Below are positions 27,196-35,484 of a stretch of DNA of 64,000 bases, one piece after another; position 1 is the stretch's first letter, and each line of letters begins with the position of its first letter. The position numbers were made by a program, and so were the translations under genes. The notes under the pieces are model-generated. The model did not search any database, was not told where the DNA came from, and was given only the letters and a program-made list of their open reading frames with translations. This DNA comes from Croceibacterium xixiisoli (GTDB lineage: Bacteria; Pseudomonadota; Alphaproteobacteria; Sphingomonadales; Sphingomonadaceae): contig NZ_WTYJ01000001.1 of assembly GCF_009827305.1 (NCBI RefSeq), positions 744,001 through 808,000 of the forward strand. The letters are read 5' to 3'.

Positions 27196-27636
27196 TTACC
27201 AGCTGCCAGTGTTTTCCATGCTGGCCCAGGGTTCTGCCGGCGGCAGGGATTCGCCCTTTTGCAGCAGTTCGATCGAAACCCCGTCGGGCGTACGGACGAA
27301 GGCCATGTGCCCGTCGCGCGGCGGGCGGTTCACGGTCACGCCGGCATCGGCAAACCGCTGGCACATGGCGTAAATGTCATCGACCTCATAGGCCAGATGG
27401 CCGAAATTGCGGCCGCCGCCATAGACTTCGGCATCGCTGCCGTCTTCCGGCGGCCAGTTGTACGTCAGTTCGACCTGCGCATGTTCGGCATCCCCCGGCG
27501 CAGCCAGGAAGATCAGCGTGAAGCGTCCCTTTTCGCTTTCCTGCCGTCGTACCTCTTCCAGACCCAGGATCTTGAAGAATTCCACAGACGCGACAGGGTC
27601 GCTGACGCGGATCATGCTGTGGAGATATTTGACCAT
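27196..27636 (-). CDS. Glyoxalase/VOC family protein (lactoylglutathione lyase-like)
   Basis: The 146-residue protein has the two beta-alpha-beta-beta-beta modules of the VOC superfamily. It begins YLHSMIRVSDPVASVEFF and ILGLEEVRR, with ELTYNWPPEDG in the middle and GHLAYEVDDIYAMCQRF then PDGVSIELLQKG at the end. These match glyoxalase I, which turns the methylglyoxal-glutathione adduct into lactoylglutathione. The metal-binding H6, E57, H81 and E125 positions (approximate count) appear present. Other VOC functions cannot be excluded. Confidence 0.88.
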   Translation of the reverse strand: MVKYLHSMIRVSDPVASVEFFKILGLEEVRRQESEKGRFTLIFLAAPGDAEHAQVELTYNWPPEDGSDAEVYGGGRNFGHLAYEVDDIYAMCQRFADAGVTVNRPPRDGHMAFVRTPDGVSIELLQKGESLPPAEPWASMENTGSW

Positions 27637-27742
27637 GTGTGGCTCCGTTTATCGCTATTCAAGCACAGTTCATCGCTGACTTCGCATATCGCTCATGCCA
27701 GCCCCGGTAATGGCCGTTGGATGGCGTGGGAGATATCCGATC

Positions 27743-28495
27743 ATGTCCGATGTTAGCGAAGTCAATGCCCCTTCGGCCAACGCTTTCTGGCGCAGTTCAC
27801 AGGCGAAGCTGTGGCTATCGACCGCCGCCATCCTGGCGGTGGGCATGGTTGCGGGCGGATATCTGCTGGGGGACGGGCTGACCCGGGCCAAGGCGGCCGA
27901 TCGCTCGGTCACGGTTCGCGGGCTCGCCGAACGTGAAGTGATGGCCGATCTCGCCACCTGGACCATCGCTTATTCGGCCACGGCGGAAGATCTCGCCAGC
28001 GCCCAGGCCAGTGTCGATCGCGATACGGCGGCCATCCGCGCCTTCTTCAAGGAATTGGGTTTTCCAGAAGATGAGCTGCAGCCCACCGGCGTCAATGTCT
28101 CGACCTATACCGGCGAAGGCGTCACCCGCTTTACCGTGCGGCAACGCATGACCCTGCGCAGCACCGACATCGCCCGCGCCCAGCGCGCCGTGCGGCGGCA
28201 GTTCGATCTGGTGCGCCGGGGCGTGATCCTGGAAGAAGGCTCGGGCATGGCCTTCACCTTCACCAAGCTCAACGGCATCAAGCCGGAAATGGTCGCCGAA
28301 GCGACCAAGGATGCGCGCGCTGCAGCCGAACAATTCGCCAAGGACAGCGGCACCAGCGTCGGCGGCATCAAGCAGGCGACGCAGGGCTATTTCTCGATCG
28401 AGGCGCGCGATGGCGATGGCGGCGGCTGGGGCGTTGCCGATACGCCTTACAAGGCTGTGCGCGTGGTCACGACCGTGGATTTCTACCTGCGCTGA
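27743..28495 (+). CDS. SIMPL (DUF541) domain membrane-anchored protein
   Basis: This 250-residue protein has a single N-terminal transmembrane helix (LWLSTAAILAVGMVAGGYLL) and a periplasmic SIMPL domain: DRSVTVRGLAEREVMADLAT, later QPTGVNVSTYTG, and a C-terminal VRVVTTVDFYLR strand. SIMPL proteins are linked to oxidative stress defence and oligomerise, but their mechanism is unclear. The start at 27743 follows GGGAG; a start at 27695 would add 16 non-conserved residues. It is divergent from the glyoxalase gene across about 106 bases. Confidence 0.88.
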   Translation: MSDVSEVNAPSANAFWRSSQAKLWLSTAAILAVGMVAGGYLLGDGLTRAKAADRSVTVRGLAEREVMADLATWTIAYSATAEDLASAQASVDRDTAAIRAFFKELGFPEDELQPTGVNVSTYTGEGVTRFTVRQRMTLRSTDIARAQRAVRRQFDLVRRGVILEEGSGMAFTFTKLNGIKPEMVAEATKDARAAAEQFAKDSGTSVGGIKQATQGYFSIEARDGDGGGWGVADTPYKAVRVVTTVDFYLR

Positions 28496-28506
28496 TCGTC
28501 ACGGCA

Positions 28507-28534
28507 CCGGCCCGCACCCAACCGGGCGGGCCGG
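28507..28534. terminator. Hairpin between convergent genes
   Basis: CCGGCCCGC (28507-28515) pairs exactly with GCGGGCCGG (28526-28534) around a ten-base loop. It lies between the SIMPL stop and the porin stop. No T-tract follows, so termination is inferred from position. Confidence 0.45.
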
Positions 28535-28543
28535 CAGTCCGGA

Positions 28544-29296
28544 TCAGAAATTGACCGACAGCGAACCCAGCACCGCATCGCGGGTGAAACGGTATTCGCC
28601 CGGAAGATAATCCCCCTGTGCGCCCACATAACTCACGCCGACCGAAAAGCGGCGGTCCAGCGCCACGCTGGCGGCGATCGACCAGTCGAACGCATCGCCC
28701 TCATCGGTATAGGTAACCGGCCCATCGGTGTAACCCAGCCGACCGGTCAGCGTCACCGGCGTGCCGGGAACCGACGAACTGAGCTCGCCATAAAGATACA
28801 GATTGTCCTGACGGCCGATCGAATCCTGCGCCGGCGCCCAATGCGTGCCCAGCTTCGCCTGCGCCGGGCCCAGCGTATAGGCCAGCGATCCATACAGCTC
28901 GATCACATTGCGCCCGGTCAGCGCCACCTGCGCCTGCTTGGCGTCAGGGAACAGATAGGCCATCACCCCGGCATTCACGGTCAATCCGTTGCGGATTTCG
29001 CCCGACCAGCCGCCATAAATATCCAGTTCCACATCGCCGCGCTGGAAACTGTCATCGTCCAGCGACGATGCCCAGGCGCCGACATAGAAACCGCTGGTGT
29101 GGCTGGCATCCACGCCGCCCTGCACGGCGATGTCGCCGCCGGAACGGTCCACGCCGCGAAACCGGTATTGGGTCACCACAGCGGCATTGGCAGACAGGGA
29201 GATGTCCGATTCCTGCGCCATGGCGGGCAGGGCAGTTACCGTGCCGATAACGGCAGCAGACAGGGTCAGGCGGCGGATCAGGGGGGAATTGCGCAT
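28544..29296 (-). CDS. TorF-family putative porin
   Basis: The 250-residue product has a signal peptide (cleavage after AMAQ) and then alternating amphipathic beta-strands, ending in LGSLSVNF with a terminal phenylalanine, the outer-membrane assembly signal. The N-terminal strand VVTQYRFRGVDRSGGDIAVQ and the repeated GFYVGAWAS and ELDIYGGWSG strands match the TIGR02001/TorF family of bacterial outer-membrane proteins. The start at 29296 has AAGCGGG upstream. Its solute is not known. Confidence 0.87.
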   Translation of the reverse strand: MRNSPLIRRLTLSAAVIGTVTALPAMAQESDISLSANAAVVTQYRFRGVDRSGGDIAVQGGVDASHTSGFYVGAWASSLDDDSFQRGDVELDIYGGWSGEIRNGLTVNAGVMAYLFPDAKQAQVALTGRNVIELYGSLAYTLGPAQAKLGTHWAPAQDSIGRQDNLYLYGELSSSVPGTPVTLTGRLGYTDGPVTYTDEGDAFDWSIAASVALDRRFSVGVSYVGAQGDYLPGEYRFTRDAVLGSLSVNF

Positions 29297-29478
29297 GTGC
29301 CCGCTTACCGCGAATGGTGCAGCGCGTCCTCCCCCAAAAATCCCCCGCCGGGGTGGGCGGGGATAGACCTGTGCTGTTTTGGTATCACCTGCCACAGATC
29401 GCGGCGGGAAACAGGGCAAGCGGTTGGACAATCGGCACCACTTGCTGCTTTGGACGTTCAGGTTACCAAGTCAGTATC

Positions 29479-30285
29479 ATGTTCAAAGGTATCAAAAACC
29501 TCTTCTCCCGTACGGTGGAAACCCCACCGCCCGTTCTCCCTTCAGGGGAGCGGGTCTATGCGGTGGGTGACGTGCATGGCCGGCTCGATCTGCTGCAGGC
29601 GCTGGCACAGGCGATAGAAACCGATGATGCCGCGCGCGGCCGCGCCAACACCACCATCGTCATGCTCGGGGATCTGGTCGATCGCGGGCCTGACAGCGCC
29701 GGGGTGATCCGCTTCGTCCGCGACTGGCAGGCACGCCGCAAGGTCCATGTGCTGGGCGGCAATCACGAGGAAATGTTCCTCGACAGCCTGACCGATCTTA
29801 ATGTCTTCAAGCATTTCCTGCGTCATGGCGGCCGCGAAACGGTGCTCAGTTTCGGGGTGAATGCGGAAAGCTTTCGCGACGCTTCCATGGAAGAAGCGCA
29901 TGAACTGATGTGCGCGACCGTGCCGGTCGAGGATATCGAATATCTGCGCAATCTCGAAGATTGGGTGACGATCGGCGATTATCTGTTCGTCCATGCCGGG
30001 ATAGAACCGGGTGTGCCGCTGGCAAACCAGCAACGGCATACCTTCCGCTGGATCAGGGAACCCTTCCTGTCGCACGCGGATTCGCACGGTCTGGTTGTCG
30101 TTCACGGCCACACCATCACCCGCGCACCCGAAGATCGCGGCAATCGCATCGGTATCGATACCGGCGCCTATCAGAGTGGCCGCCTGACGGCGCTGGTGCT
30201 GGAAGGTCGCAACCGCAGCTTCATGGAAGCCTTCGAACAGGAAGACGGCAGCATCACCGCCGGCCCGGTGCCCATTCTCGCCTGA
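29479..30285 (+). CDS. PPP-type metallophosphoesterase (serine/threonine phosphatase-like)
   Basis: The 268-residue cytoplasmic protein carries all signature motifs of the PPP/calcineurin phosphoesterase fold in order: VYAVGDVHGRLD, MLGDLVDRGPDS, VLGGNHEEM, LFVHAGIEPG and VVVHGHTITR. These coordinate two metal ions. The family includes bacterial serine/threonine phosphatases (PrpA-like) and dinucleoside tetraphosphate hydrolases. The substrate is undetermined. The start at 29479 (MFKGIKNLF) is the first plausible ATG, but its ribosome site is weak. Confidence 0.9.
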   Translation: MFKGIKNLFSRTVETPPPVLPSGERVYAVGDVHGRLDLLQALAQAIETDDAARGRANTTIVMLGDLVDRGPDSAGVIRFVRDWQARRKVHVLGGNHEEMFLDSLTDLNVFKHFLRHGGRETVLSFGVNAESFRDASMEEAHELMCATVPVEDIEYLRNLEDWVTIGDYLFVHAGIEPGVPLANQQRHTFRWIREPFLSHADSHGLVVVHGHTITRAPEDRGNRIGIDTGAYQSGRLTALVLEGRNRSFMEAFEQEDGSITAGPVPILA

Positions 30286-30337
30286 TCCGGCTTGTCGCTT
30301 TGAAAACAAGATCGGTCGCAGCTTCGGCTACAGGAAT

Positions 30338-30774
30338 GCCAGGGGGCCTGTAAGCCGGGTTCTGTACCGCAGACGGTATCCTATGCGGGACCGTATCTGC
30401 GGTGGCAGCCATTCATCTTGGCGACCAATTGCCTGGCCGCTCTAGCAACCAACCCGGGCGACTGGCGCGAAACCCGCCTGTCCCGGATAAATCCGGAACG
30501 TGCCGCCCCTATTCGGTTTTGCTCCGGGTGGGGTTTGCCTTGCGGTTGCCGTTGCCGGCCCCCCGGTGCGCTCTTGCCGCACCCTTTCACCCTTGCCTGT
30601 CCCTGCGCCGAAACGCAGGCCATCGGCGGTTTGCTCTCTGTGGCACTTTCCCTTGGTCCGGATCCGAAAATCCTCGCCCGGCGGGCGTTACCCGCCACCC
30701 TTGTTTCGTGGAGCCCGGACTTTCCTCGGCAGTTCCCGAAAGAACTGACGCGGCTGCCCGGCCCCCTGGCACAG
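30338..30774 (-). ncRNA. rnpB: RNase P RNA, bacterial class A
   Basis: This is the catalytic RNA that trims the 5' ends of tRNA precursors. On the minus strand, terminal helix P1 forms from GCCAGGGGGCC (30760-30770) and GGCCCCCTGGC (30338-30348). The universally conserved GAGGAAAGTCCGGGCTCC lies at 30710-30727. A conserved ATGAATGGCTGCC lies near 30402-30414 and ACAGAACCCGGCTTAC near the 3' end. The transcript is about 437 bases, a normal length. The exact 5' and 3' ends are estimated. The 5' end almost touches the stop of the AmpD-like gene upstream. Confidence 0.96.
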
Positions 30775-30777
30775 GCT

Positions 30778-31533
30778 CTATCTAGCGCTGCCGCGGTCTC
30801 TGTCCAAGAGCAGTTTGAACAGGATGGCGCGGATTTCCCCGTCGATCTCGCCATCGATCATTTCCGGGCGCCAGCGGCGCTGGAACGCCTCTACCGCCTT
30901 GTGCCGGTCGGTGATGTCGTAACCGAACCGTTCCAGCGCCAGGAAAAACGCCCCGTCATTGTCGAACGGATCGCCCAGATCCAGCCGCGTCGGGCGGGCC
31001 AGGCACAGCCGATGTTCGGCCAGCCGGTTCCAGGGGAAGAACTCACCCGGATCGATCTTGCGCGTCGGCGCCACATCCGAATGGCCGACCACATTGGCGC
31101 GCGGAATATCATATTGCTGCACGATCCGGCTCACCAGCGGCAGCAGCGCGTCGATCTGCGCCTCGGCGAAGGGCCGATATCCCAGCGCATGGCCCGGATG
31201 ATCCAGCTCGATGCCGATGCTGGCCGAATTGACATCGCGCTGCCCGCGCCAGGAACTGGCTCCGGCATGCCAGGCGCGCTTGTCTTCCGGCACCAGCCGG
31301 ATCACTTCGCCCGCTTCGCTGATCAGATAATGCGCGCTGACCTTTGCCTCCGGATCGCACAGCCGTTCCAGCGCGCTCTCCATCGGCTGCATTTCGGTAT
31401 AATGCAGCACCACCATGCTGATCGGCTGGGTCCGCTCATCCCAATTGGGGGACAGCTGTTCGCGATGGACCAGCTCGTCACGCCCAGCCCCTTCACGCCC
31501 GGCCCGGTCACCGATCGCGCGGTCGTCAGCCAT
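30778..31533 (-). CDS. N-acetylmuramoyl-L-alanine amidase (AmpD-like, Amidase_2)
   Basis: This 251-residue zinc amidase cleaves the lactyl-peptide bond of muropeptides. The zinc and catalytic motifs are visible: H44 in MVVLHYTEM, H88 region WHAGASSWRG, NSASIGIELDHPG, and VVGHSDVAPTRKIDPGEFFPW with the second zinc histidine, a lysine and the ligand aspartate. There is no signal peptide, so it is probably the cytoplasmic recycling enzyme (AmpD/AmiD group). Its start overlaps the chpT stop by eight bases. Its stop lies only a few bases before rnpB, with no terminator between them. Confidence 0.92.
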   Translation of the reverse strand: MADDRAIGDRAGREGAGRDELVHREQLSPNWDERTQPISMVVLHYTEMQPMESALERLCDPEAKVSAHYLISEAGEVIRLVPEDKRAWHAGASSWRGQRDVNSASIGIELDHPGHALGYRPFAEAQIDALLPLVSRIVQQYDIPRANVVGHSDVAPTRKIDPGEFFPWNRLAEHRLCLARPTRLDLGDPFDNDGAFFLALERFGYDITDRHKAVEAFQRRWRPEMIDGEIDGEIRAILFKLLLDRDRGSAR

Positions 31534-32164
31534 TGGGCAGCACGGCGCCCATGATCAGCGCCTCACCCGACAGCGCATATTGCACGCCGCCGCCCAGCTC
31601 TTCGGTCAGCAGGCGCACCATATGGGCCGGCGCGGTCCGGCCGGACAGTTCCGCTTCGTCCAGCGATCCGTCCAGCGCCTTGCCGATCGTGCCGTCGAAC
31701 GCGACCTTGGGGCCCGATGCGCGCACCGCGATTTCCGTCGCCCGGCCGCGGTTTTCCGCACCCACCGCCAGCACGCCGCCGCGCACCAGCGAATCGACGC
31801 CGATCGCGGCGAGGTTCAGCAGCACCTTGATCGCCGGCTTGGGCAGGGTCGGTTCGGTGACCGCCCAATCCAGCTGCAGCCGTTCATTGGCGGCCACGAT
31901 CCCGGCGATCAGCTCGCGCGGTTCGTCGGTCGGCACCGCATCGCCGAAACCGCCCGCGGCGCCATAGGCCAGGCGGAAGAACTTCAGCTTGTCCGCACTG
32001 ATCCGCGCGCTCTGTTCCAGCAGTTCGAAACACCGCCGGCGCATCTCCGGGTCCTTCTCATCCGCCAGCAGTTCGAGCCCGTTGCTGAGCGCGCCGACAG
32101 GACTGAGCATGTCGTGGCACAGGCGGGAGCAGAGCAGGGCGGCAAGATCGGTTGCAGAGGTCAT
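31526..32164 (-). CDS. chpT: Histidine phosphotransferase ChpT
   Basis: ChpT passes phosphate from the hybrid kinase CckA to CtrA and CpdR, controlling the alphaproteobacterial cell cycle. The 212-residue product begins with the dimerisation helix holding the phosphorylated histidine, H17 in SRLCHDMLSPVGALSNGLELL. A degenerate, HATPase-like C-terminal domain follows (LPKPAIKVLLNLAAIGVDSL, then GGGVQYALSGEALIMGA) that has lost clear ATP-binding boxes, as is typical. It overlaps the AmpD-like gene by eight bases, linking a cell-cycle phosphorelay gene with a wall-recycling gene. Confidence 0.92.
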   Translation of the reverse strand: MTSATDLAALLCSRLCHDMLSPVGALSNGLELLADEKDPEMRRRCFELLEQSARISADKLKFFRLAYGAAGGFGDAVPTDEPRELIAGIVAANERLQLDWAVTEPTLPKPAIKVLLNLAAIGVDSLVRGGVLAVGAENRGRATEIAVRASGPKVAFDGTIGKALDGSLDEAELSGRTAPAHMVRLLTEELGGGVQYALSGEALIMGAVLPNG

Positions 32165-32290
32165 ACGGTGTTTTCCGGACTGTAATCGGTGTGCGGTGCA
32201 GGCACAATTGGCGCGGTGCTGCCCGGGCTGATCGTGGGGTTCCGCAGGTGGGGCTGGCGGGTGGTCCTGATCATTTGGCAGAGCAGGGCC

Positions 32291-32686
32291 TTAGCCGTCC
32301 GAGAGCCGGTAGGGAAGCGGCACGAACTGTTCCCCGTCGTCGCGCCAGAACGTCACATCGCCCCGCGCCACGATCGCCCAGATCATTCCGTCCCCTGCCG
32401 CCATCGCGCGATCGGTGGCCGATGGCCGGGGCAAGCCGTTGGGATGCGAATGATAATAGCCGATCAGGCGCTTCCCCCCGGCCCGCGCCGCGCGGTGGGC
32501 GTCGATCAAAAGCTGTGGATCGATCTCGAAATGCCGCTCCCGCTCCGCCGCCATGTTGCGCGATGCCAGCAGCGCATCGATGCCGTCGCCGTCCCCCAGC
32601 ATCAGGCCGCAGCATTCCTCCGCCCCGGCCATGGCGGCGGCGGCCTGCATTTGCTGCAAAACAATGCTTGTCACTTCGATCTCCAT
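32291..32686 (-). CDS. M67 family JAMM metallopeptidase
   Basis: The 131-residue protein is a stand-alone JAB1/MPN domain of the bacterial Mov34/M67 group. The JAMM zinc motif is complete: a glutamate in AEECCGLMLG, then HSHP (H79, H81), S89 and D92 in LPRPSATDRA. Such proteins remove C-terminal extensions from sulfur-carrier proteins or act on ubiquitin-like modifiers. No sulfur-carrier gene is adjacent, so the substrate is unknown. The start at 32686 fits the family; an ATG at 32704 would overlap the divergent rluD start. Confidence 0.88.
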   Translation of the reverse strand: MEIEVTSIVLQQMQAAAAMAGAEECCGLMLGDGDGIDALLASRNMAAERERHFEIDPQLLIDAHRAARAGGKRLIGYYHSHPNGLPRPSATDRAMAAGDGMIWAIVARGDVTFWRDDGEQFVPLPYRLSDG

Positions 32687-32702
32687 CCCCACATCTGTAA
32701 CC

Positions 32703-33647
32703 ATGGGGGAAGCAGAGGTCATCACCGGGACGCTCGCCGGGGATGGCCGGCTGGACAAATTGCTGGCCGATGCCACCGGCCTGTCGCGGGAACGGGTAAA
32801 GGCCCTCCTCGCCGATGGCAGCGTGCAGATCGCCGGTCAGGTCGTCACCAGCCCCAAGCTCAAGCCGGCCGCAGGCGCCGCCTTTGCCGTCACCATGCCC
32901 CCGCTGGTGGAGGCGCTGGCCCTGCCGCAGGATATTCCGCTGGTGATCGTCCATGAAGACGCCGACCTGGTCGTGGTGGACAAGCCTGCGGGCATGGTCG
33001 TCCATCCCGCCGCCGGCAATCTGGATGGCACCTTGGTCAACGCCCTGCTGCACCATTGCGCGGGGCAATTGTCCGGCATCGGCGGGGTCGCCCGCCCGGG
33101 CATCGTGCACCGGATCGACAAGGATACCTCTGGCCTGCTGGTCGTCGCCAAGAGCGATATTGCGCATGAGGGGCTGGCGCGGCAGTTCGCCGATCACTCG
33201 CTCGAACGCGCCTATATGGCGGTCGTGAACGGGCACCCCATGCCGCCCGCAGGCACGGTGAACCAGCGAATCGGCCGGTCTGACAGCGATCGCAAGAAAA
33301 TGGCCGTGCTCGACCCCAGGTCGCCGCGCGGCAAGCATGCGATCACCCATTACAAGACCATAGAGCGGCTCACCCGCTGCGCCCTGATCGAATGCCGGCT
33401 GGAAACGGGCCGCACGCATCAGGTCCGTGTTCACATGGCATCAATCGGTCATGCGCTATTGGGTGACCCTGCATATGGACGCAACAACGCGCAGATTCGC
33501 CCCATTCTGCAGCGGCTCGGCTTTCAGCGCCAGGCCCTGCACGCGGCGATTCTCGGTTTCATCCACCCGGTCACGGGTGCCAGACTGTCGTTTTCCAGCC
33601 CCATTCCAGCGGACATGCGGGAACTAATCGACGAATGTGGTCATTGA
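32703..33647 (+). CDS. rluD: 23S rRNA pseudouridine synthase RluD
   Basis: RluD isomerises uridines in helix 69 of 23S rRNA. The 314-residue product has an N-terminal S4 RNA-binding domain (GRLDKLLADATGLSRERVKA) and the RluA-type catalytic domain with the nucleophile at D139 in HRIDKDTSG. RTHQVRVHMASIGHALLGDP follows. The ATG at 32703 gives the expected length. Only 16 bases separate it from the divergent M67 start, so its promoter must lie inside that gene. rpoH follows on the same strand after 129 bases. Confidence 0.95.
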   Translation: MGEAEVITGTLAGDGRLDKLLADATGLSRERVKALLADGSVQIAGQVVTSPKLKPAAGAAFAVTMPPLVEALALPQDIPLVIVHEDADLVVVDKPAGMVVHPAAGNLDGTLVNALLHHCAGQLSGIGGVARPGIVHRIDKDTSGLLVVAKSDIAHEGLARQFADHSLERAYMAVVNGHPMPPAGTVNQRIGRSDSDRKKMAVLDPRSPRGKHAITHYKTIERLTRCALIECRLETGRTHQVRVHMASIGHALLGDPAYGRNNAQIRPILQRLGFQRQALHAAILGFIHPVTGARLSFSSPIPADMRELIDECGH

Positions 33648-33776
33648 GATCGATGAATTGCACACCGATCGGTAGGAAAATCGGTTATAGGGGGATCAAG
33701 ACAGTGGCCGCGCCCCCGCAGACGCCCATCAGGGGTCAGCGAAAGCAGCGGTCGACATGAGAAAGGTTTGGGACAA

Positions 33777-34679
33777 ATGAGCACCAACAGAAAATCCCTG
33801 GCGGTTCCCGCGCTGAGCGGTGAGCAGAGCCTCAATCGCTATCTGAGCGAGATCAAGAAATTCCCGCTGCTCAAGCCCGAGCAGGAATACATGCTCGCCA
33901 AGCGGTATCAGGAACACGAAGATCCGGAAGCAGCCGCGCAACTGGTCACCAGCCATCTGCGCCTCGTGGCCAAGATCGCGATGGGTTATCGCGGCTATGG
34001 CCTGCCGGTCAGCGATCTGATTTCGGAAGGCAATGTTGGCCTGATGCAGGGCGTCAAGAAGTTCGAGCCCGATCGCGGTTTCCGCCTGGCGACCTATGCC
34101 ATGTGGTGGATCAAGGCCAGCATTCAGGAATTCATCCTGCGCTCGTGGAGCCTCGTCAAAATGGGCACCACCGCCGCGCAGAAGAAGCTGTTCTTCAACC
34201 TGCGCCGCATGAAGAAGAACCTGGAAGCCTTCGAAGACAGCGATCTGCATCCCGATGACGTGGCCAAGATCGCCACCGATCTGGGCGTGCCGGAACAGGA
34301 AGTCATCAACATGAACCGCCGCATGATGATGGGCGGCGATGCCTCGCTCAACGTCTCGCTGCGCGGGGATGAGGAAGGCGCCGGCCAGTGGCAGGATTGG
34401 CTGACCGATGATCGCCCGCTGCAGGATGTGGTGGTCGCTGACGAGGAAGAAGCCCAGGTCCGCCATGCCATGCTGGTCGAAGCGATGGATGGCCTGAACG
34501 ATCGGGAAAAGCACATCCTGACCGAACGCCGCCTGGTCGACGAACCGCAGACCCTGGAAGAACTCAGCCAGGTCTATGACGTCAGCCGCGAACGCATCCG
34601 CCAGATCGAGGTGCGCGCGTTCGAAAAACTGCAGAAGGCGATGCAGCGCATCGCCGGTGAGCGGCTGCTGCCGGCCTGA
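33777..34679 (+). CDS. rpoH: RNA polymerase heat-shock sigma factor RpoH (sigma-32)
   Basis: RpoH directs RNA polymerase to heat-shock promoters. The 300-residue protein has region 1.2/2 (LNRYLSEIKKFPLLKPEQEY, SEGNVGLMQGVKKFEPDRGF, ATYAMWWIKASIQEFILR) and the RpoH-box QKKLFFNLR that distinguishes it from other sigma factors. Region 4 ends it (VSRERIRQIEVRAFEKLQKA). AAAGG precedes the ATG. The leader contains the palindrome ACCGATCGGT. A clear terminator follows. Its target clpX/clpP chaperone-protease genes lie within 5 kb. Confidence 0.97.
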   Translation: MSTNRKSLAVPALSGEQSLNRYLSEIKKFPLLKPEQEYMLAKRYQEHEDPEAAAQLVTSHLRLVAKIAMGYRGYGLPVSDLISEGNVGLMQGVKKFEPDRGFRLATYAMWWIKASIQEFILRSWSLVKMGTTAAQKKLFFNLRRMKKNLEAFEDSDLHPDDVAKIATDLGVPEQEVINMNRRMMMGGDASLNVSLRGDEEGAGQWQDWLTDDRPLQDVVVADEEEAQVRHAMLVEAMDGLNDREKHILTERRLVDEPQTLEELSQVYDVSRERIRQIEVRAFEKLQKAMQRIAGERLLPA

Positions 34680-34701
34680 TCTCAGGGCACCGATGACGAA
34701 G

Positions 34702-34727
34702 AAGGGCGGCTTGTGCCGCCCTTTTTT
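34702..34727 (+). terminator. Rho-independent terminator of rpoH
   Basis: AAGGGCGGC (34702-34710), loop TTGT, and GCCGCCCTT (34715-34723) form a strong stem directly followed by a T-run to 34727. It lies 23 bases after the rpoH stop codon. Confidence 0.93.
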
Positions 34728-34817
34728 GTGGCCGGTCTGATCCCGCATCCACCCGCAATTGTCAGGCGCTGAAAATCGTCCATAACCGCTTCAACAAACG
34801 AAAATGGGGGATGAGGG

Positions 34818-35429
34818 ATGCTGCAGGGATGGTGTTCGCATGGCGGGCGAATCAGGCACGCGGCGCTTGTGCTGGGGCTAGCCTGCGCAATGCCCGCCAC
34901 GGCGCAGACGGCGATTGAGAATGCGCCCGACCCTTGGGTCCACCCGGCCACGCAAACCGCATTCCCGGAACAGGTCGGCAAGTTTCAGCGTACCGGCCTG
35001 ATCGACTATAGCGGCGATCAAAATGATGCCAGTGCCACTTACCGGCTTGAAAAGGGCGACGATCGTCTGACGGTGACCCTTTACCTTTATCCGCGCGATC
35101 CGGCGGTGGATTGCCAGACGGAATTCGCCGGTGTGAAGGACACGATTGAAAGCCGGACCGAAACCCCGCCCACACAGGAAGGAATGCGCCCCAGTCCATC
35201 AGGTGATCAGGCGAACGCCGCCTATTTTGCCGCTTACACCATCCGTGCCAATGCAACCAATCAGCACAGGGGTCCCGAAGCCCACACCGAGGCCTATCTC
35301 TATTGCCCCTCGGGCATTGACTGGCAGGTCAAATATCGCGCGACCTGGGTGGTCGGGAAAACCGATTTTTCCGCCGACATCGCGCGACTGATGCGGGCGA
35401 TCAACTGGCCGGCCGCCCGCGCCGGCTGA
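34818..35429 (+). CDS. Exported hypothetical protein
   Basis: The 203-residue product begins with a signal peptide (hydrophobic ALVLGLACAMPATAQ) and GATGAGGG upstream of the ATG. The mature part starts with a conserved-looking PEQVGKFQRTGLIDYSGDQND and holds two cysteines (DCQTEF, YLYCPSG) that may form a disulfide. It looks beta-rich and globular, with a C-terminal helix (DIARLMRAINW). No known family is recognised with certainty. It lies between rpoH and mtgA on the same strand, so it might be envelope-stress related, but this is a guess. Confidence 0.72.
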   Translation: MLQGWCSHGGRIRHAALVLGLACAMPATAQTAIENAPDPWVHPATQTAFPEQVGKFQRTGLIDYSGDQNDASATYRLEKGDDRLTVTLYLYPRDPAVDCQTEFAGVKDTIESRTETPPTQEGMRPSPSGDQANAAYFAAYTIRANATNQHRGPEAHTEAYLYCPSGIDWQVKYRATWVVGKTDFSADIARLMRAINWPAARAG

Positions 35430-35484
35430 CGCGCGGGCGCCGTCCCCCATTGCACCCCTCCATCGCTGGCGATAGGTCGGCTGC

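Noticed and set aside
33663-33672. ACCGATCGGT palindrome before rpoH as an operator
   Set aside because: A single short palindrome in GC-rich DNA is expected by chance; no second site supports it.
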